Of a stretch of DNA of 22,347 nucleotides, positions 7,030 through 15,292 are shown in pieces. Source of the DNA: Methylococcaceae bacterium (lineage in GTDB: Bacteria; Pseudomonadota; Gammaproteobacteria; Methylococcales; Methylomonadaceae). The position numbers and the translations under genes were made by a program. The DNA lies in assembly GCA_005779525.1 (NCBI GenBank), contig SXIZ01000010.1, forward strand, positions 1-22,347. Reading direction: 5' to 3'. Positions within the stretch are counted from its first letter, which is position 1. The number at the start of each line of letters is the position of its first letter. The notes beneath the pieces were generated by a model that was given only the letters and a program-made list of their open reading frames with translations, made no database searches and was not told where the DNA came from.

Positions 7030-8391
7030 TTGGCGCGCATTTTATTTGCATTTTTGTGTTTGTTGTTATTACCCGAGTTCGCGATAGCGGGTAGTTTTGA
7101 AAATCTGGGCCTGACGGGAACTGAACGCGGCATTTATACCGTTCTGATTTTCATCATCGCCTACGGTTTTGTGATGACTGAAGAGTTTACGCACTTACGG
7201 AAATCAAAACCGGTAATTTTAGCTGCGGGTATTATCTGGGCGCATGCTGCGGTGCTTGCAACTGAAGCCGGAGTCTCAACAGATGCGTTACATGAAGCAT
7301 TTGAATACAATCTAAAAGAGTATGCTGAATTAATGCTGTTCTTATTAGTGGCTATGACTTACATCAATTCCATGTCGGAGCGGAATGTCTTTGAAGCCTT
7401 ACGTTCTTGGCTCGTCAGAAAACAATTTGGTTATCGTCAGTTGTTTATTATTACTGGCGTTATTACGTTCTTCCTGTCTGCGGTTGCAGATAACCTCACT
7501 GCGGCCTTATTAGTAGGTGCGGTGGTATTGGCAGTAGGTGGTAATAACGAAAAATTTGTGAGCATAGGTTTCGTTAACTTGGTGATCGCGGCAAATGCTG
7601 GCGGCGCGTTTTGCCCCTTTGGTGACATTACCACCCTGATGGTTTGGCAAGCAGGGTATGCTGAATTCTTTGATTTCTTCAAACTGTTTATACCTTCTGT
7701 AGTGAACTATGCTGTACCTGCAGCCGTCATGTACTTTGCGGTGCCTGATGAACAACCTTTAGCGACTAATGAAGAAGCTGTGCAATTAAAACCCGGCGCC
7801 TTACAAATTTGCGGTATGTTTTTATTGACTATTTGCACCGCGGTCAGCTTTAAACAAATGTTACATTTACCGCCATTTATGGGCATGATGGTAGGTTTAT
7901 CTGCCTTAATGCTGTACGGTTATTATTTAAAAGTAAAACACGCTCCTCCTGGCGAACACGGCTTCGATATATTCGAAAAAGTTAAAGAAGCTGAGTGGGA
8001 CACCTTGTTATTCTTCTTCGGTGTGGTGTTTGCAGTTGGCGGTTTAGGCTATATTGGTTATCTGGAATTGTTGTCTGGCGCCATGTACGAAGGCTTAGGC
8101 GCAACCACCGCAAATATTTTAGTCGGTTTGATTTCTGCGATTGTAGATAACATTCCAGTGATGTTTGCAGTATTAAACATGGGTGTGGACATGGATCTGT
8201 ACCAATGGTTGCTGGTGACATTGACTGCTGGCGTAGGCGGTTCATTATTGTCAGTTGGCTCTGCGGCGGGTGTTGCATTAATGGGTCAATCCGATGGCAA
8301 ATATACCTTCTTCAGCCATTTAAAATGGACTCCTGCGATTGCAGCAGGTTATGCAGGTAGCATCGTCGTGCATTACATGATTAATGGCTAG
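7030..8391 (+). CDS. nhaD: NhaD-type Na+/H+ antiporter
   Basis: Inner-membrane sodium/proton antiporter of the ion transporter superfamily, about 453 aa from the TTG at 7030. I chose this start because GGGAGG precedes it by 5 bases and the promoter lies at 6968-6996. It gives a compact signal-like N terminus (LFAFLCLLLLPEFAIAG). The rest is a chain of hydrophobic segments. Family motifs are intact: ADNLTAALL with Asp154 and Asn155, NAGGAFCPFGDITTLMVWQ with Asp199, and the second repeat IVDNIPVMFA with Asp373 and Asn374. These acidic and polar pairs in two inverted repeats are the expected ion-binding sites. It is transcribed alone, divergent from cysI, and closed by a hairpin terminator. The role would be sodium extrusion and pH balance. 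It ends with TAG. Confidence 0.9.
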   Translation: MARILFAFLCLLLLPEFAIAGSFENLGLTGTERGIYTVLIFIIAYGFVMTEEFTHLRKSKPVILAAGIIWAHAAVLATEAGVSTDALHEAFEYNLKEYAELMLFLLVAMTYINSMSERNVFEALRSWLVRKQFGYRQLFIITGVITFFLSAVADNLTAALLVGAVVLAVGGNNEKFVSIGFVNLVIAANAGGAFCPFGDITTLMVWQAGYAEFFDFFKLFIPSVVNYAVPAAVMYFAVPDEQPLATNEEAVQLKPGALQICGMFLLTICTAVSFKQMLHLPPFMGMMVGLSALMLYGYYLKVKHAPPGEHGFDIFEKVKEAEWDTLLFFFGVVFAVGGLGYIGYLELLSGAMYEGLGATTANILVGLISAIVDNIPVMFAVLNMGVDMDLYQWLLVTLTAGVGGSLLSVGSAAGVALMGQSDGKYTFFSHLKWTPAIAAGYAGSIVVHYMING

Positions 8392-8428
8392 ACCTTAAAC
8401 TTTACCCTTCTGGGGTGTTTTGCAGATT

Positions 8429-8467
8429 AAAAGGCCGATAGGTGTTTACAGCCTTCGGCCTTTTTTT
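8429..8467 (+). terminator. Rho-independent terminator of nhaD
   Basis: AAAAGGCCGA (8429-8438) pairs with TCGGCCTTTT (8455-8464) and is followed by more T residues, 38 bases after the nhaD stop. This is a strong stem with a T-run. Confidence 0.85.
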
Positions 8468-8558
8468 ATTGCAGAATTTTTTTAACCAGCTTTAGAATCT
8501 CGCCTTTGTTACCACTTCCTCCTATTCTTCGCTTTAATCACTGCTAACGAGAACCAAG

Positions 8559-9815
8559 ATGCCGCAATCCTTAAGTCTGAGAAATGCACTATGCAATAAA
8601 CGTATGCTAATTTGCATATTTACTGGCTTCAGTTCCGGCCTGCCGTTGTATATTCTTATTAGCTTATTACCTGCGTGGCTGCGTTCTGCGGGCGTGGATT
8701 TAAAAGCGATCGGACTGTTTGCGTTAATCCAATTACCATTTACTTGGAAATTTTTATGGGCACCGTTTTTTGATCGTTACCGCCCCATCCTCGGACGTCG
8801 TCGAGGCTGGTTATGCATTACCCAACTGGGATTATTACTGAGTATTCCGGGTTTTGGCTGGCTAAAACCCGACCTCGACTTATGGCTGATCGCGGCTTTA
8901 GCAGGCGCGGTCGCGTTTCTGAGTGCGTCGCAGGATATCGTCTTGGATGCCTTGCGGCGTGAAATTTTACATGACCCAGAATTAGGCCTGGGTAACGCGA
9001 TCCATGTCAATGCTTATAAAATTGCCGGCTTAGTTCCGGGTTCGTTATCGTTGATCTTAGCGGATTTTTTAGCTTGGCCTTGGGTATTTAGTATAACAGC
9101 ACTATTTATGCTACCGGGCATTTTGATGACCTTATGCATTCAGGAACCTGTTATTCAGCAGGGCGCCCCCAAAACCTTAAGACAAGCCGTCGAAGAGCCA
9201 TTTTTTGAATTTATTCACCGTAATGGCTGGCAATCGGCCTTACAAATTCTGGCATTTATTTTCTTATACAAACTCGGTGATAGTATGGCTACCGCCCTGG
9301 CAACGCCGTTTTATCTGGATTTAGGTTTTAGTAAAACCGAGATTGGCTTAGTCGCTAAAAACGCGGGATTATGGCCCAGTGTCATCGGAGGACTGCTGGG
9401 TGGACTGTGGATGATTAAGCTGGGCATCAATCGGGCCTTATGGTTATTCGGTGTGGTGCAGATGCTGGCGATTTTAGGCTTTGCCTGGTTGGCGGTCGTA
9501 GGACATACCTTAGGCTGGCTAGCATTAGTGATAAGCGTAGAAGCCTTAGGTGTTGGCTTAGGCACAGCGGCGTTTGTGGCGTTTATTGCACAAGCCACGC
9601 ACCCACTTTACACTGCCACGCAATTTGCCTTATTCACCAGCTTAGCGGCCGTGCCCCGCACTTTTGCTAATGCCGCCACAGGCTATATCGTTGAAAGCGT
9701 TGGCTGGACGTTGTTTTTCTTGATCTGTTTTATCGCAGCGATTCCAGGGATGTTATTGCTTATTAAAGTCGCCCCCTGGAACGGCCACCCCAAAAATTTA
9801 TCCCTGCAAGACTAA
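8559..9815 (+). CDS. ampG: AmpG-family muropeptide permease (MFS)
   Basis: Major facilitator superfamily permease of 418 aa with about 12 hydrophobic segments. It resembles AmpG, which imports GlcNAc-anhydroMurNAc peptides from the periplasm for cell-wall recycling. The N-terminal region is the most telling: FTGFSSGLPLYIL, AWLRSAGVDLKAIGLFAL, LPFTWKFLWAPFFDRY and the basic cytoplasmic loop LGRRRGW. SASQDIVLDALRRE follows in segment 4 and is also AmpG-like. The protein is shorter than the 14-segment Escherichia coli protein and matches the short AmpG-like paralogues found in many proteobacteria, so the exact substrate is less sure than the family. GAGA about 9 bases upstream could serve as a ribosome site. 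It ends one base short of the convergent exonuclease gene, with no terminator between them. Confidence 0.83.
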   Translation: MPQSLSLRNALCNKRMLICIFTGFSSGLPLYILISLLPAWLRSAGVDLKAIGLFALIQLPFTWKFLWAPFFDRYRPILGRRRGWLCITQLGLLLSIPGFGWLKPDLDLWLIAALAGAVAFLSASQDIVLDALRREILHDPELGLGNAIHVNAYKIAGLVPGSLSLILADFLAWPWVFSITALFMLPGILMTLCIQEPVIQQGAPKTLRQAVEEPFFEFIHRNGWQSALQILAFIFLYKLGDSMATALATPFYLDLGFSKTEIGLVAKNAGLWPSVIGGLLGGLWMIKLGINRALWLFGVVQMLAILGFAWLAVVGHTLGWLALVISVEALGVGLGTAAFVAFIAQATHPLYTATQFALFTSLAAVPRTFANAATGYIVESVGWTLFFLICFIAAIPGMLLLIKVAPWNGHPKNLSLQD

Positions 9816-9816
9816 T

Positions 9817-10590
9817 TTAAAACGGATAATCGTAATCCATGATCAATGGTGCATGATCCGAAAAACGTTCATCTTTATAAATAGCGGCTGCCAAAATTTT
9901 AGCTTTTAAAGAGGCACTCACAATTTGGTAATCGATACGCCAACCAACATTCTTGGCCCAAGCCTGTCCGCGATTAGACCACCAAGTATATTGTTCAGCT
10001 TCTTGATTGACCTGACGAAAAGCATCCACCCAATTATGATCCGCGAATAACTGATCCATCCAAGCACGCTCCTCGGGTAAAAAACCAGAGTTTTTCAAAT
10101 TACCTTTCCAGTTTTTAAGATCGATGGTTTGATGAGCAATATTCCAATCCCCACAAATAATGGTATCGCGACCATTAGCCGCTAACTCACGTAAATAGGG
10201 CAAAAAACGCTCGAGAAAAGCAAATTTAATAGCTTGCCGTACTTCTCCTGAAGAACCTGACGGAAGATACAATGAAATTACACTTAAATTACCAAAACGC
10301 GCCTCGATAAAGCGTCCTTCATTATCAAAATCTGGCCAACCAATACCAATATTGACTTCGTCTGGCTGCTTCCGACAATACAAGGCAACGCCGCTATAGC
10401 CTTTTTTTTCGGCATCGTGATAGTAACAATAAAAGTCATTAGGGTAATGCAGCGCACTATCAAGCTGAGCTTCTTGCGCTTTAGTTTCTTGAATACAGAC
10501 CACATCGGCCTGCTGGGCTGCCAACCAGGGAAAAAAGCCTTTGCGCTCTGCGGAGCGTATCCCGTTAGTGTTAAAAGTAATAATCCGCAT
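9817..10590 (-). CDS. xthA: Exodeoxyribonuclease III / AP endonuclease
   Basis: Base-excision repair enzyme that cuts 5' of abasic sites and removes 3' blocks, cytoplasmic, 257 aa. The endonuclease/exonuclease/phosphatase fold residues are all visible: Asn7 in FNTNGIRSA, catalytic Glu35 in CIQETKA, Tyr108 in SLYLPSG, Asp148 and Asn150 in CGDWNIAH, and the final Asp245-His246 in SDHAPL. The WRIDYQ motif before the last pair is typical. I placed the start at the ATG at 10590 because family members begin with MRI-type sequence; an in-frame GTG at 10626 would add 12 unlikely residues and lies at the predicted promoter. The gene is divergent from rpmE and convergent with the AmpG-type gene. It is closer to the ExoA/XthA group than to sequence-unrelated Nfo. 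Confidence 0.93.
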   Translation of the reverse strand: MRIITFNTNGIRSAERKGFFPWLAAQQADVVCIQETKAQEAQLDSALHYPNDFYCYYHDAEKKGYSGVALYCRKQPDEVNIGIGWPDFDNEGRFIEARFGNLSVISLYLPSGSSGEVRQAIKFAFLERFLPYLRELAANGRDTIICGDWNIAHQTIDLKNWKGNLKNSGFLPEERAWMDQLFADHNWVDAFRQVNQEAEQYTWWSNRGQAWAKNVGWRIDYQIVSASLKAKILAAAIYKDERFSDHAPLIMDYDYPF

Positions 10591-10604
10591 GTATGAACTA
10601 TTTA

Positions 10605-10633
10605 TTGCAGTTTTTCTGAGTACCACGTATTAT
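10605..10633 (+). promoter_or_regulatory. Candidate promoter of rpmE
   Basis: TTGCAG (3 of 6) and TATTAT (5 of 6) are spaced by 17 bases, predicting a start near 10640, some 45 bases before the rpmE ATG. The -10 overlaps an oppositely directed one. Confidence 0.45.
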
Positions 10634-10634
10634 A
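10629..10634 (-). promoter_or_regulatory. Perfect -10 element facing xthA
   Basis: Read on the minus strand this is TATAAT, the exact consensus, about 40 bases before the xthA ATG. No good -35 lies 16-18 bases upstream. It shares five bases with the rpmE -10. Confidence 0.4.
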
Positions 10635-10686
10635 CGCAGTTCTCTTATTATGTGTGGCTCAATTACGGGCAATGTGAAGATAATTT

Positions 10687-10887
10687 ATGAAACCAGAAAT
10701 TCATCCAGTATATAAACAAATTACCGTAACATGTGGTTGCGGAAACGTTTTCCAAACAGGTTCCGTGCTGGCACGCGACTTAAACATCGAGGTATGTTCT
10801 GCATGCCATCCATTCTATACCGGTAAACAACGTGTAGTTGACACCGCAGGTCGTGTGGACAAATTCCGTAAAAAGTACGCGAAGTAA
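10687..10887 (+). CDS. rpmE: 50S ribosomal protein L31, zinc-binding form
   Basis: Ribosomal protein L31 of the large subunit, 66 aa. It carries the four zinc ligands of the zinc-containing (C+) type: Cys16 and Cys18 in CGCG, and Cys37 and Cys40 in CSACHPFYTG. The pattern starting MKPEIHPVY and ending in VDKFRKKY is typical. The zinc-free paralogue that replaces this form under zinc limitation in some bacteria lacks these cysteines. The gene stands alone with a candidate promoter at 10605-10633 and a strong hairpin terminator just after its stop. The ribosome site is weak (GAAG about 8 bases before the ATG). Confidence 0.96.
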   Translation: MKPEIHPVYKQITVTCGCGNVFQTGSVLARDLNIEVCSACHPFYTGKQRVVDTAGRVDKFRKKYAK

Positions 10888-10895
10888 TTGTGCCC

Positions 10896-10932
10896 GGGGC
10901 TTTATATGAAAGCATATATCGCCCCTCCTTTT
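10896..10932 (+). terminator. Rho-independent terminator of rpmE
   Basis: Outer arms GGGGC and GCCCC (10896-10900, 10921-10925) enclose inner arms TATATG and CATATA with an AAAG loop and 2-base internal bulges on both sides. A T-rich tail follows. It lies 8 bases after the rpmE stop. Confidence 0.8.
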
Positions 10933-10990
10933 CAGCTTTACAGCCTCTTTGTCCTAGCCCGACCATCACCTCTTCTAGCTTTAGCCAACT

Positions 10991-11042
10991 TAACCATGAA
11001 TTGCTAACGCATTTAGGCAAATCCAACAGCGCGATGGTTAGC
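10991..11042. repeat. Two competing short inverted repeats downstream of mrcA
   Basis: ATGGTTAGC (11034-11042) can pair either with TAACCAT (10991-10997) or with GCTAAC (11003-11008). The site is 3' of mrcA on the minus strand and beyond the rpmE terminator. No T-run is present, so I do not call it a terminator. The region 10933-11117 contains no supportable gene. Confidence 0.25.
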
Positions 11043-11117
11043 ACACCCCCCTGCAAGAATCAGCTCAATTCATACTCAAGAAAACGCTAGAACAAACAAC
11101 TACTGACTCTAACGCTC

Positions 11118-13460
11118 TCAGAATAAACTCTCAATATTTTGCCTTGTTTGCTTGACCACGTTTGCCGCCGCAGCCTTAGATGCTGCTTTGTTGGCAGCCG
11201 CAGGATCAGGGGTCAGCGCTTTAGGCTTCACGTTTTGATCAAAAAACTCCCAAGCACCTTCCTTGCTACCTTCTTTTGCTATGCCGCCCGTTTTAGAGTT
11301 CACATACGTTTTAACCACTGTTTGTGGAATCTCTAACTCTTGTTCTGGCTGTCCTTGCAAAGCATCATGCATGAAACTCATCCACATGGGCAACGCCGCC
11401 TCCCCACCTGTTTCACCATTGCCCAGTGGCGTTGGATTGTCATAGCCAATCCAAGCAGATGCGGAGACAGTATGACTATAACCATTAAACCAAGCATCTT
11501 TTTGATCATTGGTCGTTCCGGTTTTACCCGCCAAATCTTTTCTTCCCAGGGATTTAGCACGGGTTGCCGTTCCGCCTTGCACAACCTCACGCAACATAGA
11601 ATTCATTAAGTAATTCACTGCGGGAGAAATAACACGCTGTGCCACTTCCGGCTTATGCTGATAGACCACCTTACCTTCTTGATCTTCAATACGCTCTACC
11701 AAATAAGGCGTCACTAAGGAGCCACCATTAGCAAACACAGCATACATTCTTGCCATTTGCAGGGGCGCAGCTTCACCACTTCCCAGAGCCATTGAGTAGG
11801 ACTTAGGGATTTGATCAGCTTCAAAGCCAAAGCGCATGGCTGTCTCGGCGGCTTTTTTAATACCGACTTCCATCAGTAATTTAATAGAAACAATATTGCG
11901 CGAATATTTTAAGGCATTACGTAACGTTGTCGGTCCATGAAATTTATTGCCAAAATTTTCAGGACGCCACCCCCCTTTGATCGTAGGATCGTTAATCACG
12001 ATTGGAGCATCATTAATCACACTGGCAGGGGTAAAGCCATTCTCTAAAGCCGTGGTATAAATAATTGGCTTAAACCCTGAACCTGGCTGCCGCTTGGATT
12101 GCGTAGCACGATTATACTTATTGCGATAGAAGTCAAACCCCCCTTCCAATGCCATAATCGCCCCCGTTTGCGGATTAATAGCAGCAAATGCCCCTTCTAC
12201 CCGAGGCACCTGTGTAATTGCCCACTCACCTTTGGCTGTTTGCCTGACCCGGATAATATCATTTACGTTAAATACTTTTTTGATCGCCGCTGCTGATGGC
12301 GCCTCACTGCGTATCGCCCATTTTAAATGTGACCAATGTATCACAAGCTCTCGCTGATCCTGAGTGATAAACCGGACTTCCGAATCACTAATAGCGGTCA
12401 CTTGTACCGGATAGGTGTCCCCAATAACCTCATTTTCTGCTAATACAGGGTTATAATCACGTTGCTTCGTGGGCTTACGGTAACCATGCCGTTGGTCATA
12501 CTGATGTAAGGTGGAACGTAGCGCTTGAGTTGCGCTGGTCTGTATTGGCGCAGTGATCGTGGTATAGACACTATAGCCATTACCGTACGCCGCTTCTTCG
12601 CCATATTGATCAATCACAAATTGCCGCGCCATCTCCGCAATATAAGGAGCATCCAATTCAATACGCTGATCCGGTGCAATAGTCGTTTTAGTACTGACGG
12701 GAATGGCTAAGGCGGTATTTAACTGATCAATCGAGATAAAATTTAACTCATACATCCGGCGTAACACATAATTACGTCGCTGCATGGCCTTATCAGGATC
12801 GGTCACAGGATTATAAACCGAGGGTGCTTTTGGCAAACCTGCAATTAACGCAAGCTCAGCAAGATTTAATTCATTCAGCGGTTTGCCAAAATAGGTTTCA
12901 GCAGCAGCAATCACCCCATAGGAACGCTGCCCCAGGTATATTTTATTGAGATACAACTCCAAAATTTGCTGCTTATTGAAGGTTTTTTCAATTTTAAGCG
13001 CCAGAATAATTTCCTTGAGTTTACGCACATACGTTTTTTCTGAACTCAGTAAAAAATTGCGCGTGACCTGCATGGTGATAGTACTGCCACCTTGCCTTTT
13101 TTTTCCGGTTAACAACAACTGCACGCCCGCGCGCAATAAACCATGATAGTCGACGCCCGGATGCTCATAAAAACGATCATCTTCCGCCGCTAAAAACGCG
13201 TTTATTAACTGCTTAGGCACATCTTTAAATTCAATGGGGGTGCGTTTTTGCTCGCCGAAGTGGGCGATTAATTGGCGGTCTTGACTATAGACAGTCAATG
13301 GCACTTTATACTGTACATTTTGTAAGCTATGTATATCGGGCAGATCTTGCAAGATCGGCGTTATCACGAAATAAGCCGCCAGAATCCCCCCAGCAACCAG
13401 CACAAAGAACAATAATACGAAGCCTTTTAAAATTTTACGCCGCAATGATGATTTAGCCAC
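11118..13460 (-). CDS. mrcA: Penicillin-binding protein 1A (class A PBP)
   Basis: Bifunctional peptidoglycan synthase: glycosyltransferase (GT51) plus DD-transpeptidase, anchored in the inner membrane with its body in the periplasm, 780 aa. One N-terminal membrane segment lies at about residues 10-33. The GT51 motifs follow in order: EDDRFYEHPG with the catalytic Glu, GGSTITMQVTRN, and ILELYLNKIYLGQ. The transpeptidase motifs are complete: S-x-x-K as Ser461 and Lys464 in PGSGFKP, SRN at 520-522, and KTG at 646-648. An OB-like insert typical of PBP1A lies between the two catalytic domains. The tail is Ala/Lys-rich. The start is GTG at 13460 with AAGGA five bases upstream. It diverges from pilM, as in many gammaproteobacteria. 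No terminator is evident after it. Confidence 0.95.
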   Translation of the reverse strand: MAKSSLRRKILKGFVLLFFVLVAGGILAAYFVITPILQDLPDIHSLQNVQYKVPLTVYSQDRQLIAHFGEQKRTPIEFKDVPKQLINAFLAAEDDRFYEHPGVDYHGLLRAGVQLLLTGKKRQGGSTITMQVTRNFLLSSEKTYVRKLKEIILALKIEKTFNKQQILELYLNKIYLGQRSYGVIAAAETYFGKPLNELNLAELALIAGLPKAPSVYNPVTDPDKAMQRRNYVLRRMYELNFISIDQLNTALAIPVSTKTTIAPDQRIELDAPYIAEMARQFVIDQYGEEAAYGNGYSVYTTITAPIQTSATQALRSTLHQYDQRHGYRKPTKQRDYNPVLAENEVIGDTYPVQVTAISDSEVRFITQDQRELVIHWSHLKWAIRSEAPSAAAIKKVFNVNDIIRVRQTAKGEWAITQVPRVEGAFAAINPQTGAIMALEGGFDFYRNKYNRATQSKRQPGSGFKPIIYTTALENGFTPASVINDAPIVINDPTIKGGWRPENFGNKFHGPTTLRNALKYSRNIVSIKLLMEVGIKKAAETAMRFGFEADQIPKSYSMALGSGEAAPLQMARMYAVFANGGSLVTPYLVERIEDQEGKVVYQHKPEVAQRVISPAVNYLMNSMLREVVQGGTATRAKSLGRKDLAGKTGTTNDQKDAWFNGYSHTVSASAWIGYDNPTPLGNGETGGEAALPMWMSFMHDALQGQPEQELEIPQTVVKTYVNSKTGGIAKEGSKEGAWEFFDQNVKPKALTPDPAAANKAASKAAAANVVKQTRQNIESLF

Positions 13461-14230
13461 AAAAATCCTTAATTGATAGTATTGCTCATCGGTGGCTACT
13501 GTTTTTGGGATACCGATGGGACTTAATAAAGCGGCTTACAGGGGGACACGACCGCTATAAATCAAATATTGAAAACCTTATTTATACGACAACGGGTTTT
13601 TAAAACTTGGCATTATAAATGATAGTCACTGGAAAATTGTGCATTTTTGTTCAGCCACTTAAGCATAAGTCCCAGTACAAACGGTTATTAAGTCTCAAGA
13701 ATTTTATAAAGAAGTATTGGTTATTAATTGATATTAGTGTAAATTTTGATACAAAGATACAATAGCAAAATAGCTCAGACTGAAACCTAGTGATTTTAAC
13801 TTTATAGCTATCGGGAGCCGAAAATACGCGAACCTCTCACTTCAGAGATTAAACATATGATTTAAAATAAGTTTTATATTTTCAAAGTACTTAACTTAGA
13901 AACAATCAAATTTATATATAATCCTATTGATTTATAAGTTATTATTTTCTATAAAGCTAAATTTATATGTTAGATACAAAAATCTAGATCCCTTTAACGT
14001 GGGTATAAAAATAACAAAACACAGCTATACTTCAGCAAGACTTGACCTGTAAACACCTTTGCACTTTCCAAACATAGTGACTAGCGCTATGCTTTGAGTT
14101 TCTTAGTGGTAAAGATGCGCAGTAGAATAGAAGCTTAACAACTCGAGCCACAATGATTAATCGCTCACGAGTCAATTCAAGCAAGTAGTTTTTTATAGAA
14201 TGCCCTTACTCTTACACTCAGAGGTCATGA
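13461..14230. other. 770-base AT-rich gap between mrcA and pilM, no gene seen
   Basis: This divergent intergenic region must hold the promoters of mrcA and of the pil operon, yet I find no convincing -35/-10 pair for either. It is visibly richer in A+T than the flanking genes, most strongly at 13830-14000. Small repeats are present: GGTTATTAA at 13683 and 13719, AAATTTATAT twice near 13910 and 13960, and a short palindrome at 13657-13670. A 48-codon frame at 13619-13765 lacks a ribosome site. AGAGGT at 14220-14225 is the pilM ribosome site. No tRNA or known sRNA is recognised. Confidence 0.6.
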
Positions 14231-15292
14231 ATGATTTGGTTTAATCGAAAACCGACATCGGTTTTAGGAATAGACATTAGTACTGCCGCTGTCAAATTGC
14301 TGGAGCTAAGCAAAGAAGGATCGCGCTATAAAGTGGAGAGCTATGCCGTGGCTCCGCTGCCGCAAGATGCTGTGGTAGATAAAAATATCATTCACATTGA
14401 AGTCATTGCCGAAGCTTTAAAACGTGCTGTCAAGCAATCGGATACCAAATTAAAAAATGCCTGCGTCGCCGTGGCCGGTTCTTCGGTAATGTCAAAAATC
14501 ATCACCATGCCTGCCTCACTCACTGATGATGACATGGCTGAACAAATTTTAGTCGAAGCCGATCAATATGTTCCCTACTCCTTAGACGAAGTCAACTAGG
14601 ATTTTGAGGTACAAGGTCCAAATCCAAATAACGCAGAATTGGTAGACGTTTTACTTGCCGCATCGCGACGTGAAAATGTCGATGATCGTGTTGAAGCGCT
14701 CACAATGGCAGGTTTAAAAGCGAAAGTGGTGGATGTAGAAGCCTTTGCGATGGAAAACGCTTTCAGCCTACTGACGGCCCAATTACCTAAAGAACTTATC
14801 AACGAAACCGTGGCCATCGCGGATATTGGCGCGACCATGGCGACCTTAAATGTGCTCTACAAATCACGTACCGTTTATACTCGTGAGCAAAACTTTGGCG
14901 GAAAACAATTAACGGAAGAAATTCAAAGACGCTATGGGCTCTCGCATGAAGAAGCAGGTATGGCTAAACGCCATGGTGGCTTACCCGATAACTACGAATC
15001 CGATGTATTATTGCCTTTTAAAAAATCGATGGTGCAACAAATTGCACGCTCGCTGCAGTTTTTCGTCTCTTCGAGTGCGAATCGCGGTGTGAGTTGCGTC
15101 ATCCTGGCGGGGGGCTGCGCGTCCATTCCAGGGATAGAAAAATTAGTCGAGCAAGAGTTAGCGATTCCGACCTTTGTGGCCAATCCGTTTATCGACATGG
15201 CATTATCGAACCGCATAAAACCACAAGTTTTAAGTAATGACGCCCCCGCACTCATGGTCGCATGCGGCTTAGCATTAAGGAGTTTTACCTAG
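14231..15292 (+). pseudogene. pilM: pilM, interrupted by an in-frame amber codon
   Basis: Actin-like cytoplasmic ATP-binding protein of the type IV pilus machine; it binds the N-terminal tail of PilN and joins the inner-membrane platform to the pilus motors. Read through, it would be about 353 codons, the normal length. The GIDISTAAVKLLELS phosphate loop, IADIGATMATLNVL and LAGGCASIPGIEKL motifs are all present. Codon 123 (14597-14599) is TAG, inside the conserved stretch that reads DEV, one residue, x, then DFEVQG. In relatives x is Ile or Leu. The frame is not shifted and contains no other stop. Separate products would be a 122-aa N-terminal piece and a C-terminal piece only if translation restarts (TTG at 14639 or ATG at 14706, neither with a good ribosome site). 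It ends with TAG overlapping the pilN GTG. It could be a real nonsense mutation or a sequence error. Confidence 0.85.

Noticed and set aside
7437..8278. Several antisense frames of 80-98 codons within nhaD
   Set aside because: They mirror the codon pattern of a strongly supported membrane protein gene and have no features of their own.
10890..11090. 66-codon open frame after rpmE
   Set aside because: Its start lies at the rpmE terminator hairpin, which the frame runs through, it begins with GTG without a ribosome site, and its Ser/Pro-rich product has no recognisable pattern.
13515..13556. AGCGG/CCGCT complementary pair as a hairpin near mrcA
   Set aside because: Five base pairs with a long loop and no T-run is expected by chance.
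13619..13765. 48-codon open frame in the mrcA-pilM gap
   Set aside because: It has an ATG and a protein-like Lys/Leu composition but no ribosome site, and it lies in AT-rich sequence where Lys/Ile/Leu codons arise by chance.
14042..14205. sigma-70 promoter for pilM (TTGACC, or TATAGA near 14190)
   Set aside because: No -35 and -10 pair with 16-18 base spacing reaches a fair match, so I do not place a promoter.
14231..15292. TAG reassigned to an amino acid in this organism
   Set aside because: Four other genes here (DUF934, nhaD, pilQ and the true end of pilM) stop at TAG in family-appropriate places, so general recoding does not fit.
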